NCBI GenBank assembly: GCA_018828825.1
Contig: JAHJUV010000038.1
Coordinates: 1-24,727 of the forward strand
Direction of reading: 5' to 3'
Length of the DNA: 24,727 bases
DNA from: Planctomycetota bacterium
GTDB taxonomy: Bacteria; Planctomycetota; Phycisphaerae; Sedimentisphaerales; UBA12454
Position numbers and translations under genes: made by a program. The notes below the pieces were generated by a model, which ran no database searches, was not told the DNA's origin, and saw nothing but the letters and a program-made list of their open reading frames with translations. Below are positions 1 to 7,367 of the stretch, piece after piece. How positions within the stretch are numbered: position 1 is the stretch's first letter; every line of letters begins with the position of its first letter.

Positions 1-57
1 AAAATTGAGAGGTTGGCGGAGTTGGTGGGGGTTGTTGAACGAATAAATCAAAAATAA
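1..57 (+). CDS. C-terminal tail of an unknown protein (5' end outside window)
   Basis: Frame 1 is open from the first base and reads 18 residues ending IERLAELVGVVERINQK before a TAA at 55-57. The composition (charged, heptad-like hydrophobics) looks like the end of a helical coding sequence rather than random translation. It stops 11 bases before the transposase ATG. Too short to assign a family. It could also be a chance open frame. Confidence 0.3.
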   Translation, partial: KIERLAELVGVVERINQK

Positions 58-68
58 CAGGGTTCTGT

Positions 69-572
69 ATGAGGCCAATAGGGACACAAAAACAGCTCGA
101 GGAACGCAGAAAACAAGCAATTGAATTATTAATAATAAAGAGATGCGGAGTCCGTGAGACAGCCAGGAGAGTTTATGCATCGCCCAGTTCAGTGATTCGA
201 TGGAGAAACGCTTATCAACAATATGGTCAAAAAGCTTTGGAAAGTAAAACGCCGCCATCCCGGCCGTGCCGACTGACACAAAAACAGCTTCAAAAACTTC
301 AAGTAGTACTCTTGAAAAAAATAAACGCTGATAATAATAAAACACTATTTCGGTCATTACGGGAAATAGCACAGATAATACGAAAACGTTTCGGGATCCG
401 GTATCAGCCATCAAGTATCTGGTATATTCTTTCGCGATTGGGATGGCGCCACAAAAAGGCAAAAGGTAAAGCTTACTGGTTTTTCAATAACTATCCGTCT
501 TCGCCAACCCTCCGCCGCACTGCGTGCTATGTAGGGCAGGGGCTACGAGCGGACAAGCAGGAACGCGCATAA
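69..572 (+). pseudogene. IS630-type transposase remnant (N-terminal helix-turn-helix part only)
   Basis: The first ~135 residues form a DNA-binding region of the IS630/Tc1 type: a first helix-turn-helix around residues 20-55 (VRETARRVYASPSSVIRWRN), a basic linker, and a second winged-helix part around 90-130 ending in SSIWYILSRLGWRHKKAKG, the usual sequence just before the DDE catalytic domain. The DDE domain is absent. From about residue 140 the frame runs into a palindromic repeat (ctatccgtct ... ggacaag, 491-557) whose translation does not resemble transposase. Full IS630 transposases are ~330-350 residues, so this is a truncated, inactive copy; an orfA of a frameshifted IS is possible, but no orfB follows. 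The start has no clear ribosome site. No terminal inverted repeats were identified. Confidence 0.7.
487..557. repeat. Palindromic dispersed repeat that truncates the transposase
   Basis: The block opens with ATAACTATCCGTCT (487-500) and closes with GGCTACGAGCGGACAAG (541-557). The outer arms TATCCG / CGGACA are imperfectly complementary, and an inner CCCT / AGGG pair also exists. The 14-base opening recurs exactly at 9960-9973, and the ATCCG..CGGAYAA logic recurs at 13055, 19278 and 24653. It replaces the expected start of the transposase catalytic domain. Confidence 0.5.
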
Positions 573-624
573 TTTTAAACATGGGGGTTTTTGGTGGCGG
601 GATTTTTGTTTTGGCCCTAAAAAC

Positions 625-657
625 CAATAAAAAAGGCCGATTTTTCAATCGACCCTT
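625..657 (-). terminator. Rho-independent terminator of the sigma-factor operon
   Basis: Read on the minus strand, a stem of about 9-11 bp (AATCGACCC 647-655 against AGGCCGATT 634-642, including G-U pairs, loop 643-646) is followed by TTTTTTATTGG. It lies ~30 bp beyond the stop codon of the 687-1745 gene. Its distal arm and T-run are part of a 24-base string (620-643) also present at the parB terminator (4113-4136). Confidence 0.7.
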
Positions 658-686
658 GGAAACTTGCCAGAAAATCAAAGTGTTTT

Positions 687-1745
687 TTAAACACCGCCAA
701 CGATTATCCAACGGTCGGGATGCACTTCATCATCGCCGGATCTTGTAAATGGGCCATAAGGTTCCCAAGCTGTCTTGTTCCCATTGGTATCGGCAACTTC
801 CAATTTACATGGAACTTTAAAGGCATGTTGGCCATGCTGAGGAGATGGCATCGGGGCGCCAATTGAAATTATCGCGGTAACATTAAGCTTGCCTTCAAAA
901 AGTTCTCTCATTTTTTCTTCAGATATGCCGGAGTATATCTGCCCTGCTTTTTTGTAGTCCTTGTCAATCATCGCCTGGAAAAACTGGCGAACCGTTTCTG
1001 CCGCTGCCTCTTTTTCGGTCATACCCCCCTGCGGAATGCCGATGAGTTGTTCAAGCTGATTGACTGCTTCTATATCTTTTGGAACTTCATCTTTAAGAGA
1101 AAACATCTTTTCGTCTATAGGGACGTTGTAGTCATAAAATTTCGTTGTAGAAATTAATGTATCCTGACCGTTTTCGATACTGTAAAATTCGATGTGCGTA
1201 ATTAAATCTGTTTCCTGGTTTATGTAGTAAATTTCCTTTTTGGCTTTGGATTTATAGGTCGCAATGATTGTGGCAGGTTCCTGTTTATTTTGAGGTTTTG
1301 ATGTATTGACATCAACAACACCTGCTTTTTGTTCCTCAAGAAGCTTCTTCATCACTAATTTGGGCTGGCACTGTTCCAGAATACTTTGCATCCATTCCTC
1401 GGCTCGTTTGAATTTGCCAATACGAAAACCTCGTTTGGTTTTAAACCAGATCTCTGTTCTTTCTGGTGTCCAGGTAATGAGTTTTACACCGTCCTCGGTT
1501 ACGGGCAGGTAATATCTTGCCTTTGCGACACGGCCTTGTTCATCCGACTTTATCCAGAACTCGTTGGGCAATTCTTGATGTGCAATAAATTGTTTTACGT
1601 GCAAATAGCGGACATCGTTATTGTCGGTAATTACCTGCTCAATTCCAAAGGCGGTCGGGGCTGATTCATTAAAAATACTCACACTTAAAACCGCTGTAAT
1701 GACTACCACCGCCACAATTGCAAATTTTGTTGGTTTACTTTCCAT
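687..1745 (-). CDS. Membrane-anchored extracytoplasmic protein with LolA-like and NTF2-like parts
   Basis: Protein of 352 residues, function not recognised. It starts MESKPTKF, then one membrane segment at about residues 7-25 (FAIVAVVVITAVLSVSIF), so most of it should lie outside the cytoplasm. Residues ~40-235 resemble the LolA/outer-membrane-lipoprotein-sorting-like fold of putative planctomycete signalling proteins (YYINQETDLITHIEFYS, then YNVPIDEKMFSLKD). Residues ~245-352 look like an NTF2/SnoaL-like domain (EAAAETVRQFFQAMIDKDYK ... RWIIVGGV) and match the repeated C-terminal units of the upstream 1855-3483 protein, including the shared ending RWIV/IxGG. Start choice: AAGGAG lies 7 bases before this ATG but only 1 base before the upstream in-frame ATG (1751). 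It follows the anti-sigma-like gene by 109 bp and is probably co-transcribed. A sensor or paralogous anti-sigma output is a guess; it lacks the cytoplasmic N-terminal segment. Confidence 0.65.
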   Translation of the reverse strand: MESKPTKFAIVAVVVITAVLSVSIFNESAPTAFGIEQVITDNNDVRYLHVKQFIAHQELPNEFWIKSDEQGRVAKARYYLPVTEDGVKLITWTPERTEIWFKTKRGFRIGKFKRAEEWMQSILEQCQPKLVMKKLLEEQKAGVVDVNTSKPQNKQEPATIIATYKSKAKKEIYYINQETDLITHIEFYSIENGQDTLISTTKFYDYNVPIDEKMFSLKDEVPKDIEAVNQLEQLIGIPQGGMTEKEAAAETVRQFFQAMIDKDYKKAGQIYSGISEEKMRELFEGKLNVTAIISIGAPMPSPQHGQHAFKVPCKLEVADTNGNKTAWEPYGPFTRSGDDEVHPDRWIIVGGV

Positions 1746-1854
1746 AATCATTCTCCTTGAAAATTTATTCTATTTTTAACTCCTTCGGTTTAGAGATATT
1801 TTACCACTGTTTTACTTGTTTTGTGCTATAGAAAAATCCTTTAAAAAGATAAAA

Positions 1855-3483
1855 CTAAAAGCCTCCGTCAACAATCCACCGATTCGCAGAATTGTCGTTT
1901 CGAACCGCCAGATTCCATTCTTTAACTCGACTCAATTGACGACACTTCACGAAGTAAGCGGAATGCTCCTCCGACCAGAAAGCTTTTCCTACCTCCATAG
2001 TTGGGAGTTGTTTTTGAACATCTACATGCTTTGCCGCCATTTCGAATTCACCCTTTATGGGCCCTACATAAGAGTCTGGCGCAAACTTTCGCATCTCGCT
2101 CCAGTCTAACTTTGAAAAGGCCTCGAAGTATGCTCTGGCAACCTCTTCCGGCGACATTTTGGCGTAAGTATTATTATCAGCCAGTACCTCTGGCTCGTTT
2201 GACCATGTTACTTCCTCTGCGAGTTGCAGTTTAGAATCGTACATTCCCGTTATAACGAATCGTCCCGCGGAATTTGCGTTGGACAGCCGCACATTGATTT
2301 CCTTTGGTCGAAGTTTAATGTTATAAGGTATAATCCAACCCGGGTAATTTCCGGCCCTGAATGGTTCGCCGATGCTGATAATCTCCAATCCGCCATAATT
2401 CTCTTTTATCTGCTCGTCAATGTCAGAAACCGACCAGAACTTCAAAAATTCGCCCCAGTTCTCATCTGCGCAGGCTTGGAAAAAGACCTGTGCAACTTCT
2501 TTCGGGGACATTTTTTGATATTTTTCATTGTCCGGCAGCACCTGCGGCTCGCCATACCAAATCATATTTTCCGGTAAATCCAATATGAATACACTATCGT
2601 CAATCTCTTTATTGTATTCTATATCAGTTACTTCAAAAATCAGCACATTATTACCGTCAGAATGAACATATACCTGAAAACCTTCCAGTAATTTTGTCCG
2701 GGTATCAAACTGATACACTTTGAGGTGGTCCGACTCAGAGATGAATGCATTCCTTAAATAGTCATCTTTGGCAGTATTTGTTTTTACATCAACCTTAAGT
2801 ATAAGTTTATCCTTTCCCTCTATCTCCTGACGACTAACCTGGCGGCTAGGATCGTTCTTTGAGATTTGCAGCTCACTGTCTAATAAATCCTGTACATTTA
2901 GCAAAAGACCCTGCCAGGAATCGAAACAGCCCAAAGGCCAGGGCTCTTCCTCTATGACACCATGATTCGGACGAATGAGCATAAGCGTGCTTTTACCGTC
3001 CATAAGAAGTACACGACCTGGTTTTTCCACTCGCCATTGCAATAGGCCATTAGGCTCTGTGCGTTTCCACATTTCAATCGGCACAAAATCAAGCTCCAAG
3101 CCAATAAATGAAAAATTATCGCCAGGCAAAGTTCGCATACGCGCTTTCATATGTACCGACCACACATCCGATACCGCTTTAATCGCATCCTGCAATATCT
3201 GTGTCGCCGATGCCGCTGGAATAGACCTATTAAAAATATTTACACCTAAAACAACCGCAATGATTATCACGGCCGCGGCTGCTAATTTTGTTATTTTGCT
3301 TTTCATAATTATTCTCCATACACTCGGCTGTAAATCGGCCAGCGTGTTTGTTTTAGATTTCTCAAACGCCGCCAAAGCATCACCGAGAACTTTTTTGTCC
3401 ATCCCAGGCGAAACGACAGTGGATGATTGCTTTGCTTTAAAAAATTCTTTAATCAATTTTTCTATTCTTTCTGCAGTACTCAT
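1855..3483 (-). CDS. Anti-sigma-like membrane protein with LolA-like and two NTF2-like domains
   Basis: Protein of 542 residues directly behind an ECF sigma factor, the usual place for its anti-sigma partner. Visible layout: cytoplasmic helical segment 1-60 (MSTAERIEKLIKEFFKAK..., DALAAFEKSK), membrane segment ~64-83 (ITKLAAAAVIIIAVVLGVNI), LolA-like region ~90-320 (ending DSVFILDLPENMIW), then two related NTF2/SnoaL-like units opening KMSPKEVAQVFFQACADENW and KMSPEEVARAYFEAFSKLDW. No zinc-binding HxxxCxxC motif is seen, so it is not a classical ZAS anti-sigma factor. Start: GGTGAGG lies 7 bases before this ATG, which sits just after the sigma stop; an ATG at 3498 overlapping the sigma gene is the alternative. 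An internal ATG at 3306 (residue 60) also has GGAG 7 bases upstream. Anti-sigma function is inferred from position and topology. Confidence 0.65.
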   Translation of the reverse strand: MSTAERIEKLIKEFFKAKQSSTVVSPGMDKKVLGDALAAFEKSKTNTLADLQPSVWRIIMKSKITKLAAAAVIIIAVVLGVNIFNRSIPAASATQILQDAIKAVSDVWSVHMKARMRTLPGDNFSFIGLELDFVPIEMWKRTEPNGLLQWRVEKPGRVLLMDGKSTLMLIRPNHGVIEEEPWPLGCFDSWQGLLLNVQDLLDSELQISKNDPSRQVSRQEIEGKDKLILKVDVKTNTAKDDYLRNAFISESDHLKVYQFDTRTKLLEGFQVYVHSDGNNVLIFEVTDIEYNKEIDDSVFILDLPENMIWYGEPQVLPDNEKYQKMSPKEVAQVFFQACADENWGEFLKFWSVSDIDEQIKENYGGLEIISIGEPFRAGNYPGWIIPYNIKLRPKEINVRLSNANSAGRFVITGMYDSKLQLAEEVTWSNEPEVLADNNTYAKMSPEEVARAYFEAFSKLDWSEMRKFAPDSYVGPIKGEFEMAAKHVDVQKQLPTMEVGKAFWSEEHSAYFVKCRQLSRVKEWNLAVRNDNSANRWIVDGGF

Positions 3484-3484
3484 T

Positions 3485-4021
3485 TTATACCTCACCATCC
3501 AAAATCGACCGCAGTTTATCTATCCCATACCGATATTGACTTTGAATCGTATTAACCGAAACACTCTGTGACTCGGCTATTTCCTTAAACGTTAATTCGC
3601 TTTGGAAATGCAGGATTATCACCTCCTGCTGCTCATAAGGCAGTTGTATCAAGGCAGAGTTGATTTTCCGAATGCGCTCATTTGATATCGCCAATCTTTC
3701 CGGCTGATTCGAAGACGGCCCTACGATTTCCATATCTTCAACATCTAATGCCGATTTAATTTTATCCCTGCCCAAATTCCGTACACGATTTGCAATAGAA
3801 GTTAACAGATAGCTTCTCAGACTGTTTCTTAACTGAAGCCGGCCGGCTGATTGTGCAAACGAAACAAAACAATCATGTACAATATCTTCTGAGATAGTTT
3901 TATTATTTGAAAGAGCAACAGCCAGTGCCAGCATATTATTTTTGTACTTCTTGTAGATGCTGCAAAGGGCCTCGCTCCTGCCCTGCTTAAGTTTCCAGAG
4001 TAGCCATTTGTCTTCAAACAT
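3485..4021 (-). CDS. ECF-like RNA polymerase sigma-70 family factor
   Basis: 178 residues, normal size for a two-domain ECF sigma factor. Region 2 spans about residues 15-95 (IYKKYKNNMLALAVAL, then ISEDIVHDCFVSFAQSAGRL and LRSYLLTSIANRVRNLGRDK), which binds the -10 element and core polymerase. Region 4 spans about 115-175, with helix-turn-helix LTFKEIAESQSVSVNTIQSQ and then YRYGIDKLRSIL. It would redirect polymerase to a small regulon. First gene of a minus-strand operon with the anti-sigma-like protein (stop and next ATG almost touch). A palindrome TGACG-AC-CGTCA lies 27 bp upstream of the start. The subgroup and target genes cannot be told from sequence alone. Confidence 0.88.
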   Translation of the reverse strand: MFEDKWLLWKLKQGRSEALCSIYKKYKNNMLALAVALSNNKTISEDIVHDCFVSFAQSAGRLQLRNSLRSYLLTSIANRVRNLGRDKIKSALDVEDMEIVGPSSNQPERLAISNERIRKINSALIQLPYEQQEVIILHFQSELTFKEIAESQSVSVNTIQSQYRYGIDKLRSILDGEV

Positions 4022-4047
4022 AGGTTTTTACCTTTTGGTTTCGAAAC

Positions 4048-4059
4048 TGACGACCGTCA
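4048..4059. promoter_or_regulatory. Short palindrome upstream of the sigma-factor gene
   Basis: TGACGACCGTCA has perfect 5-bp arms around a 2-bp centre, 27 bp before the sigma-factor ATG. The position suits an operator or part of an autoregulated promoter. No regulator is known, and a 12-bp palindrome may occur by chance. Confidence 0.25.
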
Positions 4060-4112
4060 TTAATAAGACACATAATCAGTCTTTTTAGTCTAAAGGAAAT
4101 TATATTTTATCT

Positions 4113-4150
4113 AAAACCAATAAAAAAGGCCGATTTAGAAAAAATCGGCT
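4113..4150 (-). terminator. Terminator of parB (works in both directions)
   Basis: GCCGATTT (4129-4136) pairs with AAATCGGC (4142-4149) around a 5-base loop. Read on the minus strand it ends in CCTTTTTTATTGG, suiting termination of parB, whose stop is ~40 bp away. On the plus strand it is also followed by seven Ts. Confidence 0.8.
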
Positions 4151-4187
4151 TTTTTTGAAATTTTACGAATAATAAACCAAACCCCCT

Positions 4188-5129
4188 TTAGTCTGAACTT
4201 ACGCCGAGCATTTGCGCGATATTGTCGAACTCGTCAAGCGAATAAAATTCGATTATTATTCTGCCGCGCTGGCCGTTCTTGCGGGCCTGGATACTTACCT
4301 TTGTGCCGAGCCTGCTGCGGATTTTTTCTTCAAGGTCTTTTATGTGCGCAGGTTTTTCAATTATCTGTTTTTGTTTTTTCTCATCGCCTGCCGTCAGGGC
4401 AAGTCGTACAAGTCGTTCAACTTCGCGAACACTGAGCCGCCCTGCCAACGCACGATTGGCAAGTCTCTTTCTTAAATCATCTGTCGGCAAAGCAAGGAGC
4501 GCCCTTGCGTGTCCCATATCCAAAGAACCCTCAACAAGCATCTGCTTTACTTCGGAAGGAAGATTGAGCAGACGAATATAATTTGCAACAACCGAACGGT
4601 CCTGTCCGAGTTTCTGTGCGGCCTGTTCCTGGGTCAGATTGAAAGTCTTCATAAAACTCTGATATGCCCTTGCCTTTTCAACCGGATTCAAATCGGCACG
4701 ATGAATATTTTCAACCAGCGCAAGGGCCAGCATCTCAGAATCTGTCGTCGTTCTTACCATCGCCGGAATCTTCTGGAGTCCCGCTATTCCAGCGGCCCTA
4801 AATCGCCTTTCTCCAGCCACAATCTCGTATTTATCCCCCTTCTGCCTTACTATTATTGGCTGGATTATGCCGTTTTCCCTGATAGAGCTTGCAAGGTCGT
4901 GAAGCTGCTGGTCGTTCCAGGTCTGCCTTGGCTGATAGGGATTCGGCGCAATATCGTCAAGGCTCAATTCCGCAATGCTTTTTTGCAAGTCCTTATCTGG
5001 TATATAGTTAGGAACTTCCGGTGACATAGAAGCATCCATATTTTCCTGTACCGTGTTTATTATAGGACCTAAAAGTGATTCAAGCCCCCTGCCGAGATGT
5101 TTTGGTTTTTCTTTATTTTTTGGTGTCAT
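4188..5129 (-). CDS. parB: ParB/Spo0J-type chromosome partition protein
   Basis: 313 residues, typical of chromosomal ParB. N-terminus HLGRGLESLL (11-20) is the ParA-interacting style. CTP-binding ParB/Srx domain ~54-135 with the GERRFRA motif (107-113) and ENIHRADLNPVEKA (141-154). Central helix-turn-helix ~165-190 (LTQEQAAQKLGQDRSVVANY) reads parS. C-terminal dimerisation region ~255-313. ParB binds parS, closes as a CTP clamp, slides along DNA and loads the segregation machinery near the origin. Start choice: AAGGAG lies 6 bases before this ATG, whereas the in-frame ATG at 5153 places that ribosome site inside the gene. Two parS sites lie 119 and 202 bp upstream. Unusually, no parA lies beside it; the upstream neighbour is divergent glyA and the downstream one is the sigma operon. 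Confidence 0.95.
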   Translation of the reverse strand: MTPKNKEKPKHLGRGLESLLGPIINTVQENMDASMSPEVPNYIPDKDLQKSIAELSLDDIAPNPYQPRQTWNDQQLHDLASSIRENGIIQPIIVRQKGDKYEIVAGERRFRAAGIAGLQKIPAMVRTTTDSEMLALALVENIHRADLNPVEKARAYQSFMKTFNLTQEQAAQKLGQDRSVVANYIRLLNLPSEVKQMLVEGSLDMGHARALLALPTDDLRKRLANRALAGRLSVREVERLVRLALTAGDEKKQKQIIEKPAHIKDLEEKIRSRLGTKVSIQARKNGQRGRIIIEFYSLDEFDNIAQMLGVSSD

Positions 5130-5247
5130 ATTCGCTCCTTCTTTCAATGGCACAATGTTTTTGTGATAGTAACTGCTTGGAACTTTTTAGCAGATATCCG
5201 ACTGCTTTTCCATAAAAAACTTGATAATTCCTTCATTTAGAGCAGAT

Positions 5248-5263
5248 TGTTCCACGTGAAACA
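5248..5263. promoter_or_regulatory. parS: parS site 1 (ParB-binding palindrome)
   Basis: TGTTCCACGTGAAACA is an exact match to the bacterial parS consensus TGTTNCACGTGAAACA. It lies 119 bp upstream of the parB start and is the nucleation site for ParB. Confidence 0.93.
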
Positions 5264-5330
5264 CTGATAACGGGAATTTTTTAGTCTCCGGCAGGGGGTT
5301 CTACCGAATATGCCCAGGAAACAAGTTGAA

Positions 5331-5346
5331 TGTTCCACGTGGAACT
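5331..5346. promoter_or_regulatory. parS: parS site 2 (near-consensus)
   Basis: TGTTCCACGTGGAACT differs from the consensus at two positions in the right half but contains a perfect 14-bp palindrome GTTCCACGTGGAAC. It is 83 bp (about eight helical turns) from site 1. Confidence 0.85.
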
Positions 5347-5634
5347 TTGGCCAGAATTCCCCCCTGCCCAAACTCCGTTTAAACAAGCCAAACAAAAAAT
5401 GAATAAAAAAAGTAACTGTAATTCTGTGAATTTTTGAATCTCAAAATTTCTTAATCTGCTCTATGGTCAATTTCTGATTTTAATATTTAATTCCTTGTTT
5501 TTGATTTTGTTATCTTTACAACAAACACACTTGGTTTTTTCCTGGCAGGGGGATTTGCAAAAAATCATTAGACCGCAGGTAGATGTTCTGTTAAACTTCT
5601 CGGCGTATTACTTCTTTTTTATAATGGAGTTTAT

Positions 5635-6909
5635 ATGATTACCGCACTTGAACAATATGACCCGCAAATGTACGAACTGCTGCGTCAGGAAGGCACCAGA
5701 CAAAGTGCCTGCATCCGCTTGATTCCGTCGGAAAACTATGTTTCTAAAGCAGTTATGGCAGCTACGGGAAGCTGTATGACCAACAAATACGCCGAGGGTT
5801 ATCCCGGCAAACGATATTATGAAGGCCAGCAGATAACCGACCTTGTCGAGTCTCTCGCTATCGAAAGGGCGAAGAAACTTTTCAAAGCAGACCACGTAAA
5901 TGTTCAGTCTCACTCCGGCGCCGTTGCCAATCTTGCCGCGTACAGCGCGCTCGCCGCTGTGGGTGATACGATTATGGGCCTTGCTCTTCCGCACGGCGGG
6001 CATTTGAGTCACGGCTGGAAAGTAAGTTTCACCAGTAAAGTTTTTAATTCGGTAAGTTATGAAGTTGACCCCGAAACAGGGCAGTTCGATTTCAATAAAA
6101 TTGAAGAGCTTGCAAAAAAACACAAACCGAAAATTATTATCACCGGCGCAAGCGCTTATCCGCGAAAAATAGATTTCAAAACATTCGGCGAAATTGCAAA
6201 GAGCGTCGGCGCCTATCATCTAAGCGACATCGCTCACATAAGCGGTCTCGTAGTGGCGGGGCTTCATCAAAGTCCTGTGCCGTACGCCGATGTAGTTTCA
6301 ACAACAACGCACAAAACTCTGCGAGGCCCGCGAGGCGGAATGCTGCTGTGCACCGAGGCACTTGCAAAAGCAATTGACAAGGCGGTATTTCCCGGACTGC
6401 AGGGCGGCCCGCATATGCATACAATAAGCGCTCTTGCTGTCGCGCTCAAGGAAGCCGACTCGTCTGAATTTGTCGCTTACGCAAAACAGGTTATCAAAAA
6501 CGCCAAGGTTCTTTCTGAAACTCTTATGGAAAAAGGTTTCAAACTTTTCAGCGGCGGCACCGACAATCATCTTATTCTTATCGACCTTCGCAACAAAGAA
6601 ATCCCCGGCAAGAAACTTTCCAAGGCTCTCGACAGGGCAAGGATTGTAACAAATTATAATACCATCCCCGGCGACCCTGCAAAGCCGTTTAACCCCAACG
6701 GCCTGCGTATAGGCACTCCTGCGGTAACAACGAGAGGTATGAAAGAAGAGCAGATGAAAGTTATCGCTTCTTTAATAAGCAAGGTTGCTGAAAATCTTGA
6801 TAACGAAGATATTATCGCACAGGCCGGAAAAGAGGCTTTGCTTTTATGCTCGGAATTCCCTGTGCCGGAACATTTTATAATACCAGCGAAAAAATTTCCA
6901 TTTATATAA
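5635..6909 (+). CDS. glyA: Serine hydroxymethyltransferase
   Basis: 424 residues, full length. PLP enzyme that converts serine and tetrahydrofolate to glycine and 5,10-methylene-THF, the main source of one-carbon units, in the cytoplasm. Signature regions are intact: RLIPSENYVSKAVMAATGS near the N-terminus, NKYAEGYPGKRYYEG, the aspartate region LSDIAHISGLVVAG, and the PLP lysine K227 in STTTHKTLRGPRGG. The C-terminal part (GLRIGTPAVTTRGMKEEQM) is the folate-binding small domain. TGGAG lies 6 bases before the ATG. First gene of a tight plus-strand group: the dUTPase follows after 3 bases and the Gfo/Idh/MocA gene 23 bases after that. Confidence 0.97.
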   Translation: MITALEQYDPQMYELLRQEGTRQSACIRLIPSENYVSKAVMAATGSCMTNKYAEGYPGKRYYEGQQITDLVESLAIERAKKLFKADHVNVQSHSGAVANLAAYSALAAVGDTIMGLALPHGGHLSHGWKVSFTSKVFNSVSYEVDPETGQFDFNKIEELAKKHKPKIIITGASAYPRKIDFKTFGEIAKSVGAYHLSDIAHISGLVVAGLHQSPVPYADVVSTTTHKTLRGPRGGMLLCTEALAKAIDKAVFPGLQGGPHMHTISALAVALKEADSSEFVAYAKQVIKNAKVLSETLMEKGFKLFSGGTDNHLILIDLRNKEIPGKKLSKALDRARIVTNYNTIPGDPAKPFNPNGLRIGTPAVTTRGMKEEQMKVIASLISKVAENLDNEDIIAQAGKEALLLCSEFPVPEHFIIPAKKFPFI

Positions 6910-6912
6910 AAG

Positions 6913-7344
6913 ATGAAAAAGGATTTTGAAAATATGTTCAAAGAACTGTTTGAAAAACAGGCTGAGTTGAATAAACGAACCGGCTTTGACGCCAAGGCGC
7001 TGCGTGAAAACTTCGACAATGCAGCGGCAGGGCAGTGGCTTAACAATTATATCGCCGCGATGAGCAACGAACTGGAAGAGTTGCGGGACTGCACCTACTG
7101 GAAACATTGGTGCAAGGAGGCAAAGCAGGGCAGGAGATATGAACTGAATGATTTGCAAAACGCCCGCGTTGAAGTGATTGATATGCTGTTTTTCTGGCTC
7201 AGCCTGGCACAATGCGTCGGTCTTGACGCTGAGGACGCCTATAATCTTTATGTGCAAAAACTCAAAGTCAATCATTCTCGTCAGGACAATGGATATTCAA
7301 TGTCGAAAAAAACAGAGGACGATAACAAAAATATTGCCCTTTAG
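6913..7344 (+). CDS. Dimeric-type (all-alpha) dUTP diphosphatase
   Basis: 143 residues. The pattern fits the dUTPase_2/MazG-like all-alpha NTP pyrophosphatase superfamily: a first metal-binding helix NELEELRDCTYWKHWCK, a second helix with acidic residues RVEVIDMLFFWLSLAQ, then YVQKLKVNHSRQDNGY, which matches the family's K-x-x-x-N-x-x-RQ-x-x-GY ending. It would hydrolyse dUTP to dUMP and PPi, limiting uracil in DNA and feeding thymidylate synthase. It starts 3 bases after the glyA stop, so translation is probably coupled; an ATG at 6934 is a possible alternative start with AGGA further upstream. Family assigned from motif pattern; a related MazG-type nucleotide specificity cannot be excluded. 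Confidence 0.75.
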   Translation: MKKDFENMFKELFEKQAELNKRTGFDAKALRENFDNAAAGQWLNNYIAAMSNELEELRDCTYWKHWCKEAKQGRRYELNDLQNARVEVIDMLFFWLSLAQCVGLDAEDAYNLYVQKLKVNHSRQDNGYSMSKKTEDDNKNIAL

Positions 7345-7367
7345 GCATTAGCTGATGGAACGGTAAA

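Larger units (their letters stand above)
5130..5634. other. 505-bp divergent intergenic region between parB and glyA
   Basis: The parB-proximal third holds two parS sites. From ~5385 to 5520 the sequence is very A/T-rich (runs such as tttaatatttaattcc). I see no TTATCCACA-type DnaA boxes, so an origin is not supported. A TATAAT at 5620-5625 lies only 9 bases before the glyA ATG, with no matching -35. Confidence 0.5.

Noticed and set aside
524..748. 74-residue plus-strand ORF across the transposase end and terminator
   Set aside because: Spans a palindromic repeat and the hairpin terminator of the opposite strand; not a credible protein.
4509..5024. 171-residue plus-strand ORF
   Set aside because: Lies wholly inside parB on the opposite strand; composition is that of a shadow frame.
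5264..5634. Possible replication origin (A/T-rich, next to parS)
   Set aside because: No cluster of DnaA boxes (TTATCCACA-like) and no dnaA or dnaN gene nearby; parS sites alone do not define an origin.
5608..5634. TATAAT as glyA promoter
   Set aside because: It lies 9 bases before the ATG and no -35 is found at 16-18 bp; it would need a leaderless mRNA, while a TGGAG ribosome site is present.
5608..6219. 203-residue minus-strand ORF opposite glyA
   Set aside because: Antisense shadow of a strongly conserved glyA; no recognisable domain or ribosome site.
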